Source: Paragorgia papillata (taxonomy: Eukaryota; Cnidaria; Anthozoa; Scleralcyonacea; Coralliidae). From it: DNA of 64,000 nucleotides. The stretch is taken from contig JAWNZC010000232.1 of NCBI GenBank assembly GCA_035771165.1, positions 1,635,001-1,699,000 on the forward strand, in the 5' to 3' direction. This document shows positions 1 to 11,893 of this stretch, piece by piece (position 1 is the first letter of the stretch; each line of letters starts with the position of its first letter). The position numbers and the translations under genes are program-made. The notes below the pieces were generated by a model. The model was not told the DNA's origin, searched no databases, and worked only from the letters and a program-made list of their open reading frames with translations.

Positions 1-191
1 ACTACCATCCGGAACATCACGACCTTGAAGAGCTGCTCTAGTTCCTGGAAAGCCAAGTTGTTGACAAACTACGTTAGCATCTTTCCAGTCCCAGCCGTAA
101 TCACAAATCGTTCCCCATCTTCCATTAAAAAGTATTTCAACACGTCCAGTACCAGATTTTTTAATTGGTCCTTGCAATCGGACGGAAATAT
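1..191 (-). CDS. SRCR domain exon (partial, scavenger receptor cysteine-rich)
   Basis: Reading the minus strand from 191 to 1 gives the first half of a scavenger receptor cysteine-rich domain: VRLQGP, then [20 protein letters not shown], then [13 protein letters not shown]. These are the conserved blocks of the family (WGTICD, the Cys pair, the LGF turn). The exon starts right after a splice acceptor (cttttcatag type, AG at 193-192) and runs off the window edge, so the second half of the domain lies to the left. SRCR domains are extracellular ligand-binding modules, usually in tandem in secreted or membrane receptors. No frame break is visible, so this is probably a live host exon. The SRCR-like pseudo-exon near 16 kb and the repeated intron segments near 0.3, 14.3 and 18.2 kb suggest a locus that has been duplicated. 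Confidence 0.88.
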
Positions 192-199
192 CTATGAAA

Positions 200-450
200 A
201 CTCAAAAATAAATATAAATTTGGAATGTTTTATTCTAACAATAAAATATTGAAAAACCCGGAGCTATATAAGAAAGCTAGTGCAATTTTGTTAATTTTGT
301 TAATTAATTAATACATAAGTTATGATTGGGTTTGTTTCTACAAAAAATCAAGAGCTTTCCATCACTTTTTTAAGTTTGATAAACAATTAAAAACAGAAAT
401 TTGTTATTTTATTCTAGGTTCATTATCTTAGCTGACTACATTGTGGATAA
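200..450. repeat. Duplicated intron segment, copy 1
   Basis: The intron next to the SRCR exon shares long stretches with 14085-14470 and 18125-18315: the block around ttggaatgttttattcta, the block around aacagaaat-ttgtta, and the block around ttagctgac-catt. The order and spacing are kept, so the three stretches come from duplication of one sequence and not from chance AT-richness. Confidence 0.65.
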
Positions 451-468
451 AGAATAAGCCATTTGCAC

Positions 469-803
469 GATGACGTGGATGGCTTTTGGTGACTAGAACT
501 ACCAGAATGCTTTGCCAGTATTCCGGGGTTTCAGCTAAAAGACATGACTAAAAAAAAACCTGTCCAGTCCTTTAGCTGCTTTATTCAAGCTATGTCATCA
601 AATTGTTTTTTTTACAAATTTGTCGTCAGGTTTCAGTGAGTCTAAAGATTTTAGCAAACATATTTAACGAAATATTTTGGAAAAGCCGCAAAAAAAAAAC
701 AACTGGACGGGTTCCTTTGAGTCATCCCCTTTAGTCGAAACCCTAGAATACTTGCAAAGCATTCTGGTAGTTGTAATCGCACAACGCCATCTCACGTCAT
801 TGT
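469..803. repeat. Foldback element with about 100-bp imperfect inverted arms
   Basis: The left arm (469-570) and right arm (700-803) are inverted copies; both carry the block actaccagaatgctttgc on opposite strands and end near a tgacgtg motif. The 130-bp spacer is AT-rich. No coding potential is seen. It looks like a non-autonomous TIR element or MITE. A target duplication is not clear. Confidence 0.7.
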
Positions 804-1339
804 AATCTTATCCCCTCGTGTTCGTTGGGTTCGCAAAGCGGGCCTTGCGACGCGAGGGTACTAATTCCGATGGAGTAGGTCGTAAGTCCGGTCGGGGATT
901 GTATCTACGGTTTCGGGGAAAGCCTGGGAGCTTTTGTACGTTGATCAACCCACGTTCGGAAATGGCGTCGGCTTGGTGAGTATACAAGACAGGGAAAGCA
1001 GATCGTTAGCTGAGATTGTTAAGTTAAATTTGCAAAGACATTTCATTGTTTCTCAGTTGTTCGGCTATCAACTGGCTGTCGTTTGTGTTAATTGTTTGGC
1101 TATCAACTGGATGTCGTTGGTGTTTACATCAGTACATTTACAGAAGCTTGACCTGAATAGACATAAATAACCATCGCCACAGTATATTAAATATACAGCT
1201 TACTGAGTGTATAACGGCTTGCTGCTTGGTCTAAAAAATACACAACGCGAGTAATAAGCACCGAACAATGCAAAAAATATGTTTAACTGTTTCCATGTCT
1301 AATCGTCTTGATATAATTTATATATATGATATATTATAT
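804..1339. other. Non-coding stretch with a candidate donor site
   Basis: No convincing gene. A more GC-rich patch (about 820-975) ends in a strong donor-like site, GCTTG|GTGAGT at 976, so it could be a 5' exon on the plus strand, but no partner exon is recognised. The stretch after 1150 is AT-rich and leads to the LINE 5' end. Confidence 0.3.
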
Positions 1340-1394
1340 GAGATCAAGGACGGACGTGCTTTTTGGAGCTCCCTTGGTTGAGTAAAATTTCAAA

Positions 1395-3123
1395 ATGAAA
1401 ATCTTCGTGAATAACAGCAAAAGTAAACTACTTTGTACCTTCGAAGTCGATTCGAATGTTACAGTTGAGTGTTTAAAGAACAAGATTCAAGAGAGGCTAG
1501 AAATTCCCCCAGAACAACAACAACTTTCCTTCACGGATAAAATACTTGACGTCGAGAAGACATTAGACGAGTATGAAATCTGTAACGAGTCGTCTATAAT
1601 GCTGGAATTTATGACGTCTACTGCCGATAAAGCTATAACGTGTGAAGAAGGATTAAACATTACAGAAAAGGGAACCCTGAAGTGGCATGGTGAATTCGAA
1701 GGCCTAACCCATCTCATCGAGAAATTGCAATTATCGAAGGGCAGATGGTCGTCACCTGGTGGTATCTCAAAATTGTACGAATCCGAGGAGTTTTCCATTC
1801 GCTGGTATTCAACAAATGGAACAATCACTTTTAAAGGAAATAAAGCCAGTGAAATTAAAGCAAAGTTTATCTCCAACATAGATAATACAGCAGAAGAGTT
1901 TAGCCAAAGTCAAGACGACTGCAAAATAACCAGCGATTTGCATAAAGATTCAATAAAAACTAATTGCCCGTTTACAAACTATCCCACGTGTGATCCAACA
2001 TGCGGCAATTTAGAACAATATCTATTGATAAACGACTTAATGAGTAAATTCATGAAAAGAATAGATGACAAGGTCGACGGGATTTCGCAAGAAGTAAACA
2101 ATTTAAAGTCCAGTAAGAGCCGACCAGACCAAACTGATATGATTAACAACTTCGAACGAGAAATCGACCAACTTAAAAAGGAAAACTTAGATCTGCGCCA
2201 AAGAAATGCAACCATTTCGTACGTAATGGCAGACTTACAAACTAAAGTTAAAGACACAGAGAATGAAAAAAACAGTCTTATCACGGCAATTAAGCTGATA
2301 CAACTTGATCAATCCCAACCCAGTGGAATCGAAAATCAAATTGACACTTGGCATACTGTCAATAATAAGAAATCGAAAGTCGGTAAAACTAGCAAGAATC
2401 CACCCAAAACAGCCGCTAGCAACGCGAATGTTAACAGATATGAAGTCCTCAGTGACAGCGATGCTGAACCAACTGAAGAACGAAGCCTGCCTCATGTCGA
2501 ACCGACTACGAGCCAGAATAATTCTGGCAATAAGGAATCCTCTTCTGGCCGGCTTGGCAAAACTTTCACGACCAATACGCGAGCCCAATCACGACCTAAC
2601 CAGGATTGCTATCCCAAGTCTAAGACAACAGAAGGTCCCATAGCAATCTTAGGGGGATTCAATGATAAAGATGATTAAATCGCCTAAACTCAGCCGATCG
2701 ACGGGTGAAAAGGTCAATATCAAAACATTTCCTGGAGCAACAATTAACGACATGAGCCACTACGTACAGCCCACAATGAAGAAACAGCCCAAGCTCGTGA
2801 TTCTACACGTAGGGACTAACGACGTCCAACGGAAAGAACCAGAAGAAATTACAGATGAAATGAAATCCTTGTGTCAAGGTATCGTGTCCCAAAGTTTATC
2901 AAAAATAGCTATTTCTGAAATAATTAAGAGACAGGACCCGATCATCAACATTAAGATAGATAAAACTAAGACCTTACTAGCTAAGCTCTGTAGTAAATTT
3001 AAGTGGCAGTTTATACGTCACGCTAACATAGATGCTACTAAATTAAATGCATCGGGACTACATTTAAATAGTCAGGGAACTGCACTTTTAGCAAAGAACT
3101 TGATTGAATTCCTCAAGAATTGA
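1395..3123 (+). pseudogene. LINE ORF1: ubiquitin-like domain, coiled coil, SGNH esterase (one frameshift)
   Basis: The first 427-codon reading frame opens with a ubiquitin-like fold: it starts MKIFV, then has KNKIQERLEIPPEQQQLSF at the position of ubiquitin's KIQDKEGIPPDQQRLIF, then TLDEYEI and NESS. A middle part (WSSPGGISKLYESEEFSIRW) resembles a block seen in other invertebrate ORF1 proteins. A charged coiled coil follows at about residues 215-310, then a low-complexity linker. An extra G in the GGGGG run at 2652-2656 throws the frame. In the second frame (from 2662) the protein continues as an SGNH/GDSL-type esterase with the GTND block (ILHVGTND) and the block V region (GLHLN); the GDS block lies exactly at the frame break. 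Without that single base the two parts form one chaperone-like ORF1 protein. The UBL fusion is unusual. Confidence 0.85.
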
Positions 3124-3168
3124 CTAAATGAATTCCAGCATAGCGATATTGACTATTTTTATATCATT

Positions 3169-6133
3169 ATGAAATCAATTAACATAGGGGCAAACATTAA
3201 CAATACTGAACTTAACACAATGCGCGAAACCAGAAAGTCAACCCTATCCTATGAGCACAATTCGAATATGGTCAACCAGCAAGGCCGGTTAGTTCCGGCT
3301 ATTCGAGGCTTCAAAATAGCTTCCTTAAACATAACAAGTCTACCTAAACATATTGACGAACTTAGGATCTGCATGAATGATAAGGAAATTGACGTTCTCG
3401 CGATTAATGAAACCCGAATGGACGACAGTGTGCCAACACAATCAATAGCCATTCAGGGTTACAATTGGATTCCCAAAAATAGAAATAGATTTGGTGGTGG
3501 TATCGGTTTTTTCGTTAGAGATTCGATAAATTTTCGACTCCGGAATGATCTGAATGATCCTGAAATTGAAATCCTTACAATACAAATTACTAAACAAAAC
3601 GTCAAACCTTTTCTTGATTACAACGTGGTATCGACCACCAAATGATCCAATTGACACTCTTTATAGATTTGAGAACTGTTTACAATTAATCGATAATGAC
3701 TCTAAAGAAAGTATTATTGTAGGAGATGTAAATTATGACCTATTATCCGGAAATTTATCTCCCCAAGCTTCGGAACTCAAATTCATTACAGAACTGTATC
3801 AATATGAACAATTGATAAGTGGCGCTACAAGAGTTACTAAAGATACTCGGACATTGATCGATCACTTCTATACAACAAATTCTAATAATATTATTTCGAA
3901 AGGAGTGTCAACTGTTTGTATAAGTGATCACTATCTTATTTACGGCATTAGAAAATTTAAATTCTCCAAAGAAAATGCAAAAATAATCGAATACCGCGAT
4001 TACAAACATTTCAATGAACAAATATTCTTGCAAGACTTGAAAAATTCCTTTAATGCTTTTGACCTGGATCAATACGATCCAAATATATCTTGGCAGATTT
4101 GGAAGAATAAATTCTTCAAAATCTGGAACAACCATGCCCCACTAAAAAGACGGAAGGTGGCCAATAATAGGCTACCTTGGTTAACAATAGATCTAATTGA
4201 AAAAAAACGCCATATCAATTTCCTAAACAGAAAAGCTAAAGCAGATAATGCAATTAATAGCTGGTCCGTCTTCAAAAAGGCTAAAAACCAATACAATAGG
4301 CAAATTAAAGATACAAAATGTTCGTATTATCAAGACAAACTACATAACAATTCAGGAAATTTAAAGCAAACATGGAAAACACTCAACGAATTGATGAATA
4401 GAACGTCAAATAAAAATAAAATCCCAGAAATGAAAGATAGGAATGGTGAAATAAATGACGAAACTCTGATTCCAGATGCCTTTAATACATATTTTGTTGA
4501 ACTGGGAGAAAAACTTGCGAACGAAATTCCTCGATCGAGTATTTCACCGGATAGTTTTCTTAGTGATATAAACTATCCAGTTAATGGGCTCCCTAGCTTT
4601 CAAGAAATTCTAGAAAGTGATGTTTTAAAACTACTCCACGGTTTAGGGCCCAACAAAGCATCTGGAATTGACGGTATCTCATCTCTTATCTTAAAAATTT
4701 CAGCATCAGTTATTGCACCATCTCTAACATCCATATTTAACCACTCCATTATAACAGGCATATTTCCCAATGATTGGAAAATCGCTAGGATTACTCCGAT
4801 ATTTAAGTCTGAAGCTAAAGATGAAATGACCAATTACAGACCGATATCCGTTATTTCAGTAGTTGCCAAAATTGCGGAAAAGCTGATTCATAACCAAATC
4901 TATAATTATTTACATGATTTTAACCTACTTACAAATTGGCAACACGGATTTAGACCACAACACTCAACTGTTACAGCACTGCTGGATATTACTAACGAGT
5001 GGTACAAAAACATTGACATTGGAAAACTAAATGGGATTGTGTTTCTGGACCTAAAAAAAGCATTTGATACTGTCGACCACAACATACTTTTAAACAAAAT
5101 AGCAAGTTATGGAATAAAAGGAACAGCGCATCGCTGGCTGGATTCGTATCTATCAAATAGGACCCAGTACTGTTGTGTGAATGGTAATACATCAAGCCCA
5201 TCAATTATGAAAACAGGCATACCGCAAGGCTCTGGTTTAGGCCCATTGCTATTTCTAATTTACATCAATGACTTACCAAAGTGTCTAAACAGGGCAAAAC
5301 CAGACATGTTTGCAGATGATACCCAAATTGCAACAGCAAGTGATGATATTAAAGTAATTGAAGAAACATTGAATGGCGATTTAAACAATGTTGCAAATTG
5401 GCTATCCGCAAATAAATTAACTTTAAACAATAGTAAAACCGAATATATGATAATTGGTACCAAGAAAAGGCTTAGCCAAGTAACTTTTGATCCAGTTATC
5501 AATGTTGGTAATTTAGAAATTAAGCGAGTTAAAACGACAAAATCGTTAGGCCTAATGATAGACGAGTCTCTAAGCTGGACAGCGCAGGTTGAACACAATT
5601 CAAAAAGGGTCACCTCAGGCCTCGGTATACTCAGACGGCTTCGAGATATAATCGAATACAATACCCTAATAACAATATACCAATCCATAATCCAACCTTA
5701 CTTCGATTATTGTGCTCAAGTATGGGGTTGTCTAGGGAAAACATTAGCAGATAAACTACAAAAGTTACAGAGCAGGGCGTTTCGAATAATCTCACGTGAG
5801 AATTACACGACACGATCATCTGACATATTAAGTAAGCTAGGAGTTCCGAACCTCGAAAAACGAAGGATGCAACAACTTTCAATTTTCATGTACAAGGTAA
5901 AAAACAGAATGGTTCCTGATTATTTGTGTGATATGTTTACAAATACTAGTGACGTACACGACCATAACACAAGACAATCGAGAGCCAATTTGACATTACC
6001 TAAACCAAAAACAAACAATATGAAAAATGCATTCTCATACAGAGGGGCGGAAGTCTGGAACTGCCTTTCTTCATCACAAAAGTCCTCGGAAACTATTGCT
6101 AATTTTAAATCTAGCATAAAACGAATATGTTAA
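3169..6133 (+). pseudogene. LINE ORF2: APE endonuclease and reverse transcriptase (one frameshift)
   Basis: The first frame (3169-3645) carries the start of the endonuclease: ASLNITSL, LAINETRMD (the catalytic Glu), and GGGIGFFV. The second frame (overlapping from 3554) resumes with TWYRPPN, VGDVNYDLL and ISDHYLIYG, completing the Asp/Asn and SDH active-site motifs. A one-base insertion around 3608-3618 explains the switch. The reverse transcriptase follows with NYRPISVISVVAK, QHGFRP, FLDLKKAFDTVDH (motif A), GIPQGSGLGPLLF (motif B), MFADDTQIA (motif C) and KTEYMIIG. The C-terminal part ends in a conserved SYRGAEVWN block. All catalytic residues are present, so only the frameshift inactivates it. 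Confidence 0.88.
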
Positions 6134-6313
6134 TATTAAGTAACCTATTCATTTTGCCTTTGTTCTTATCTATAGTTATAATTAACCTTCTTGTAAATAT
6201 CGTAATTCATATTTTTTACTAGTGTAAGCACGGCCGGTTGGAAGATCACCTTTTCTTTTTTTTGTACATAATTATTTTATCAGGTGAAATTGTACCGTGT
6301 TGAAATATAGTTC

Positions 6314-6345
<32 letters not shown>
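6134..6345 (+). repeat. LINE 3' UTR and TAA microsatellite tail
   Basis: After the ORF2 stop comes an AT-rich 3' UTR containing a short GC patch (cacggccggttgg), and then about ten TAA units at 6314-6345. A microsatellite tail in place of poly(A) is typical of L2/CR1-like LINEs. Confidence 0.7.
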
Positions 6346-6346
<1 letters not shown>

Positions 6347-6445
6347 TGGAATTAGAAATGCGTGTTTCAAAACATGTTTAAATATTTTCTGTTTGACAAA
6401 TTTAACAGCGGCGGATCTATCCTAAAATCTGACCTTGGCTGAGAT

Positions 6446-7228
6446 CAGACTCGTCCCCAGTCGCTTCTTTAGGATAAGCTAGGTTCAAACGTGGGATCAC
6501 AAGGGCCTCACTGGGATAAAAGCGTGGGCGCGCGGGGTTTAACGGTAAGGAGGAGAAAAAATGGGAAGCGACTGGCAGATTACTAGAAATTTCTTGCAAA
6601 TTATATACATATCTTGCAACCTGTCATTGTTTGCTTCGTAACCGGATTTTCTCCCTTTATTAGAGACAAATCGATATTTATATAATGTAGGCCTTTCAAA
6701 TTACGTTTTCCTTGGTCATATTTCGACCATCTCTAGATCTTATTTGCCAGCTGAAATAAATATATGGCGGAGTACGATGAAGATTTGAATGCTCACTGCA
6801 ACACGAGCTTAGATGGTGAGTTTGAATAATAGGCCCTCTTCGGAATGACAGGATAAATGGTTTAAACCAAGGATTAGTACATGTTATTTGTGAAATTTGT
6901 TCGTCTAGGTTAGCTAGTGTAGTCTTGATAAAAACTGTTGTTGATGTTTAATAGTGAGTGATGTTTCGCCGGCCTCAACGGCGGTCATCTTCGAGTCAAG
7001 TGAAATGTTTCTGTCAGGTTCCACTTACATTTTCTTGAGGACAAGAGAGTTTCTTACCCAAAAATGCACAACAAAGTTCGATGAAATGGTCTTTCTTCAG
7101 CATCTAGAATTTTTGCATTGCGATTTTGAATGTGTAATCTGCCAGTCGTTATTTTTTCTCTCCCCTTCCCAGATCCCCTTGCGAGTTTAGCCTAGCAGCG
7201 TACGATATAACGACTGGGGACGAGTCTG
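6446..7228. mobile_element. Non-autonomous TIR transposon, 9-bp TSD (Mutator-like)
   Basis: The ends are perfect 18-bp inverted repeats, CAGACTCGTCCCCAGTCG at 6446-6463 and its complement at 7211-7228. Both are flanked by the same 9 bases, GGCTGAGAT (6437-6445 and 7229-7237). Looser inverted similarity continues to about 150 bp inside (cgactggcagatta on the left, taatctgccagtcg on the right). A 9-bp TSD is typical of Mutator-like elements. No transposase is encoded. The interior contains a Penelope-like terminal fragment. The ends resemble those of the larger element at 62279-63479. Confidence 0.82.
6845..7010 (-). repeat. Penelope-like element terminal fragment
   Basis: The sequence around 6850-7010 matches 18375-18500, which is the 3' end of the GIY-YIG Penelope-like copy: shared blocks taaatggttt, gtctaggttag, gtagtcttga and the GC-rich hairpin ggcctcaacggcggtcatcttc. 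It is an old fragment inside the 9-bp-TSD element. Confidence 0.55.
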
Positions 7229-7237
7229 GGCTGAGAT

Positions 7238-8149
7238 TGGAGTCCACAATGTAGGGGTGTCGTCCCGGGCCATGCCCCACCGCCCCGAAATTTCTTGAAA
7301 ATTAGAGTCTCTGAAAATGCACTTTGAGATAGATCTAGAGTCATATTGTAGGATCGTTTTGTACATGTTTTTCACCGAGATATTTGTATAAATTTCACTG
7401 AAATAAAAATTTTTCTTTTGTCTTTCAAGCCAAGATTTTCTAATTATTCAATAAAAAGATTAGGAGTAATTGTATGACATATAAACCAACCAGTCAAACA
7501 GCTAGGTATTGTTTGGCCATTATTTAGAATACTATTGAGTATTCTGTCTAATGCCAGACAATTTTTATTTGAAACAAAAATAATCAAAGCAAGCCTGCTA
7601 GTGTAATATTATTAACAATTTATAGGCTTCAGCATTTGTCAGATTACTATGTTTAGAACTCCAGGTCAGGAAATGGAGTCCCTTTACGTTTTATACTGTC
7701 TTTCCCACGCTAAAGCGAGAATAAAGCAATTGATCATGAATTGATGAAAGCCAGAAGTTGTAAAAGTAAGTAAACAGACTCGTAAATATCGTCGCTCTAT
7801 ACAGTATGTCAAACGATTAAGAGAGTGTTAAATCAAGCGACTGGCAAGTCTCTGGGTCTTGCAGATAATATTTAAATGTTGACCCATGCTAGAAATGATG
7901 TGTTTCAGTCGATGGGAATTACCAATGTAATGAGAGAGAGAGAGTCGAGCCGCTCGATCTGATCTCATCCTTCTTCTTCAATTTCATCAGTGCTTGCCTT
8001 TAAAGCTTTATATATTCTGAGTATGAAAACCACACAGTTTTATATAGTAACAAGCGTCTGACGAACGATTTTAGTTGAGAATAACTCATTCTATAAATAA
8101 AGAAACCAAACAAACCAATAACAAAAGAACAGCTCTTCCTTAATTCAAG
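7238..8149. other. Non-coding stretch with transposon scraps
   Basis: No gene seen. About 7250-7340 resembles part of the hAT-type MITE at 18750-18830 (block attagagtctctgaaa). About 7530-7575 resembles the core of the 93-bp TTAA hairpins (tctgtctaatgccagac). A short GA run lies near 7932. Confidence 0.4.
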
Positions 8150-11100
8150 GTGCGTAGCTAAGGGGGGTGCAGGGGGTGCCACCCCTCCCCCACGTTGGTT
8201 TGTCGGCACAATTTAACCAGTTGTCGGCAAATTGAGATTGGGATATATCGGTGGGTCGAGATGTTGTGGGAGAAATAACTCCGACAAAATCTCGAGCAAA
8301 TTATAAAATACCGACAAAAAAATCTGCAAAGTGTTGAGAAAATTACAAAATGGCGGCAAAACTCGCCAAACGTCGTGCAAGATTGCCGGAGTAAGTTTGA
8401 CAGTTTAGCGCTTTACCGCATCATTACCCGTCTCATCAACCTGGAAGTGCTAGTGCGGGATTTAATGAATAATCTAATTTTGAGGTTTTTCTTCACGAGC
8501 TTTGATTGATACGCTGAGATAGGGAAATATAATACGATATTCCGATTTCAAACACGTGCTATAGCCGCAAACCCTACTTGAGAGTCTGGAAAGTGAAGAT
8601 TACCCTGTTTAACTGTTTTTAACTATATTTGGCCAAAGTAAAAATCTCAAAACCATGAACAAGAACCAACTTAAACGAAAGCGGACAAGAACCAAACTCA
8701 CATGTCTTGTCTGCAAGCGAACCTTTGATGACGATTATCGGAAACAACAAAACAAAAAGTAACACAGAAATTTACTAAAGGAAGACAAACGTATCGCTTA
8801 CGAAATGGCTGTAGCTCCGGTAAACCCATTCGTATTGACAGAGACACACAAAAAGGTATATTGCGGTAGCAACGTTGTGGTCATCAAAGAATTTACAACC
8901 GCTATAAATTCCGAGCCAAACGCAGAAAGTCCCCGACGTGATTCACGTGAAAGTGAAACAAATGACGAACCTCGCCAACTGCAAGACAATAGTGAAGACT
9001 TAACAGCCGATCGTGCATCCTGGATAAACTGCGCAGGAGATCTAGAGCTTCGACATCTTAAGTCAAAACTGCGTGCCAGCGAAACTATTCTCAACGAAAT
9101 CGAATCCGCAGAAACTGTTGATGAAGAACCTTTTTTTAATTAGAATCAGAGAAATTTCTAAGCAAATAAAATTATTTTCAACTAACTTTTAAAAACCCAA
9201 GATCCTTGAAAAACATGAAAGTGCCAAGAGGGAGCTTGAGGAAAACGACGAGGATAGTCCCTTGCCCATGCTGGAACTGGGAGAAAGACCAAAGAGGCTC
9301 ACCGAAAACTTGAAGAAGTACCTTATTAGAATTGGGCCATACCACCCTATATTGCAACGATATCCAATTAAACCAAGCAATACCGAGTATACAAATGAAA
9401 GCCACAAGCAGTCACGCTTCAATCCGTCATGGTTTAAGGAATACCCGAACCTCGACTATAGCTTGTGGAAGGATGCTGCCTTCTGTTTTATTTGCTCTTT
9501 GTTTGGTGGTTGTCCTGGCACAGAAAAAGCAGAGAATGCCTGGACCAACGATGGCGTTTGATTGTGGCACAAATTTAAAAGTTGTGGTAGGAAGAATCAA
9601 GGTAAACTTACAAAACATTTTTCGTCTATAGCAGCCACAAAAGTGCACTACTTTCGTATGCACATTTCGCCAAAACTTCGGGACACGTTGACGCCCTTCT
9701 GGATAAAACCAAGCGTTCTGCCCTCATCCAAGAAGAAGATCTCCAGCGAAACAGAAGAATTATTGAGATATTGTTGGACATCAGCAAGACCCTTGCGTGT
9801 TAAGGAATTGCTTTCAGTGGCAATGGAGGTGATGAAGACGGAAATTTCAACCAGATAGTGAAACTGGTGTCCGAGTACTGTCCGGAACTCAAGCATTGGT
9901 TGAACATGTCGCGAATGGGTCCGTACCACGTAACGTATCTCAGTCCACAATCGCAAAACGAGTTTATCGCTCTCATTGCCAACCAGGTTCAAAAGCGCAT
10001 CATCCAAGACGTTAAAGAAGCTGGCATGTTGGCATGCACTCGGTTATGGCAGATTAACACCAGACGTATCTCACAAAGATCGCCTTGCCATTGCTTGTCG
10101 GTACGTGGACAATAAAGGCCAGCCCAGAGAACGTTTGATGTCACTGACTGAAGCAAAGGACAAGACTAGTGAAGGTGGAGCAAACGATATTATCGAATCC
10201 CTTACAAAGCATGGATTGGATCTGAACGAACTATGTTTTTAAAGCTACGATAACACAGCATCAATGTCAGGAAGATTTAATGGAGTGCAAAGAAAAATTC
10301 AAGACAAGCTTGGAAGAAATGTACCGTATATACCATGCTTGGTACATCGTTCCAACACAGTCATAGAGCACAGCTGTAAGGCAAGTCCTATAATCACAGA
10401 GCTTTTTAACGTTTTAGAAGCACTTTTAGTATTTCATATTAGTAGTACGGAACGCATAACGTTCCTGCAAAAGTCATCAGCTCGCGCTGAGTTGAAAAAG
10501 TCGGCGTGGAACGGCTACGTAAGGCAATCTTATATAGCCTTGCCAAGTTAGAAGGATCTGATGATTGAACGACAAGAACCTCCGCCGTTGGTTTGTTAAC
10601 CAAGTTACTTCGCTTTGATTTCATGGTGTCAAGCATGTTCATGAAGAACTTCATGTACAAAACCAAGCGAATGACCGAGATACTTAAGTGAAGACCTCCA
10701 CGCTATCGATGCTATAACAATCCTGTAGTCAGCGGTAACGAGCCTTGAAATTGTCAACAACGATACGGATGCAATGAATACAGAGATACAAGCGGCCGCG
10801 TCGTTTGCTGAGAAACTAGGTACCGATGTTGCCAGTGATTTCAATGGACATTACCGCCAAAGAAGGCCATCAAACCGAATCGATAACACTCCTACTACGA
10901 CTACATCCTTAAACCTAGAATTGCTTTATAGTAAGGAATTCAAAGCCGTTCTAGATACGAAGATCAGCACTTTCAGGTATATTGTGGAGAACGGTTTTGC
11001 CACAATCAAGCCTCTTGTGTATGCCGTCCAACCTGGTAAAGAAGCATCTTCACATGAAACCTATGAAGCTCTATCGAAATTCCATCCTGATAAGGACAGA

Positions 11101-11454
11101 TCTGATCCAGAGGCTCTTATGTCTGAAATCGAGACCTTTAAATTGAGACCTGGAAACAACGAAGGCGGTTGTGAAATATATCTCAGCTGCTGCTAAGAAA
11201 GCCGAAGAACAGAAACCGGTGTTTCGCTTGGCATTAATTGCACCAGTTACTGTGGCAAAAGATGAAAGGACATACAGTAAATTGAAAACTGTGAAAAACT
11301 TGTGCAACGACTAGAGACGAAAGGCTAGAAGAACTTATGTCAATGGTTTGTGAAAAGGACATCACAGACAAAGTATGCGTAAATAATCTAGAAATAGTGT
11401 GGGCTCGTTTGAAACTAAGGCGCATTGCCCATATCGCAGTAGACTTATTGCAGT
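8150..11454 (+). mobile_element. hAT transposon, ZMYM1-like, copy 1 (3' end not found)
   Basis: A left end of hAT style (gcgtagctaaggggggtgcaggg) is followed by a 350-bp 5' region shared with 57187-57545 and then the decayed transposase gene. The right terminal repeat is not recognisable before 12 kb, so the element is probably truncated or its right end has diverged. Confidence 0.7.
8654..11454 (+). pseudogene. hAT transposase, zf-TTF / DUF4371 type, decayed
   Basis: Pieces of one protein appear in order in changing frames. First is a small zinc-finger start (LTCLVCKRTFDDDY, 8654-8761), then an acidic linker (8805-9143). Next is a zf-TTF module (RFNPSWFKEYPNLDYSLWKD and AAFCFICSLFGG, 9262-9561), then YLSPQSQNEFIALIANQVQK (DUF4371, about 9930-10010) and an RNase H-like part (SGRFNGVQRKI, YIPCLVHRSNTVIEH, from 10264). 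The dimerisation domain APVTVAKDERTYSKLKTVKN follows (about 11235-11300), ending in LKLRRIAHIAVDLL near 11454. At least six frame breaks or stops separate the pieces. hAT transposases cut and paste DNA with 8-bp target duplications. This copy is dead. Confidence 0.8.
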
Positions 11455-11893
11455 GAGCTCATAACAAAATGTCGATTCGCAAGTGAAAAACCGGCTTAAA
11501 GGTGCGTCTATACATGTGCGCTTACGAGTTAAATGGTTAAGGAAACGGGCTTGCTTGTTTGCTTCAGCAAAGGCTTTACAGAGGGAAGTATATTTTATAT
11601 AAGACTACAAATAGAAGACCATGTTTGATTTGTCAATAATTTAATATGCTAGTCTTGATAAAGTGCGTACTGTACAGCTGGGAGTCGTAATTGTTTTAAT
11701 ACTCGAAAAGCGACAATTAACGTTGCCTCAAACAGTTTCACTGCGATTCTAAATGGCTTAGAGGTTGCTTCTGAAAATTTTGTAATTTTTAACAAAAACG
11801 TATACCCGCGCTGCTCCGCAGGTTGCAGAGGCTGCGCCAAAGCTGCGCAAATCAGTAGACCGAATGAACGCCTGAGGATGCGTTTTGTTAATT
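11455..11893. other. Non-coding stretch
   Basis: AT-rich sequence after the hAT gene. No coding sequence, repeat structure or terminal repeat is recognised here. Confidence 0.4.

Larger units (their letters stand above)
1340..6345 (+). mobile_element. Nearly full-length L2/CR1-like LINE
   Basis: A non-LTR retrotransposon of about 5 kb: ORF1, ORF2 (apurinic endonuclease plus reverse transcriptase), a 3' UTR of about 180 bp and a TAA microsatellite tail at 6314-6345. An esterase ORF1, an APE endonuclease and a microsatellite tail fit the L2/CR1 group. The 5' end is set roughly by the drop in recognisable sequence before ORF1. Two single-base frameshifts (at 2652-2656 and about 3608-3618) break the ORFs, and no other lesions are visible, so the insertion is young. 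It lies upstream of, and antisense to, the SRCR exon. Confidence 0.85.
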
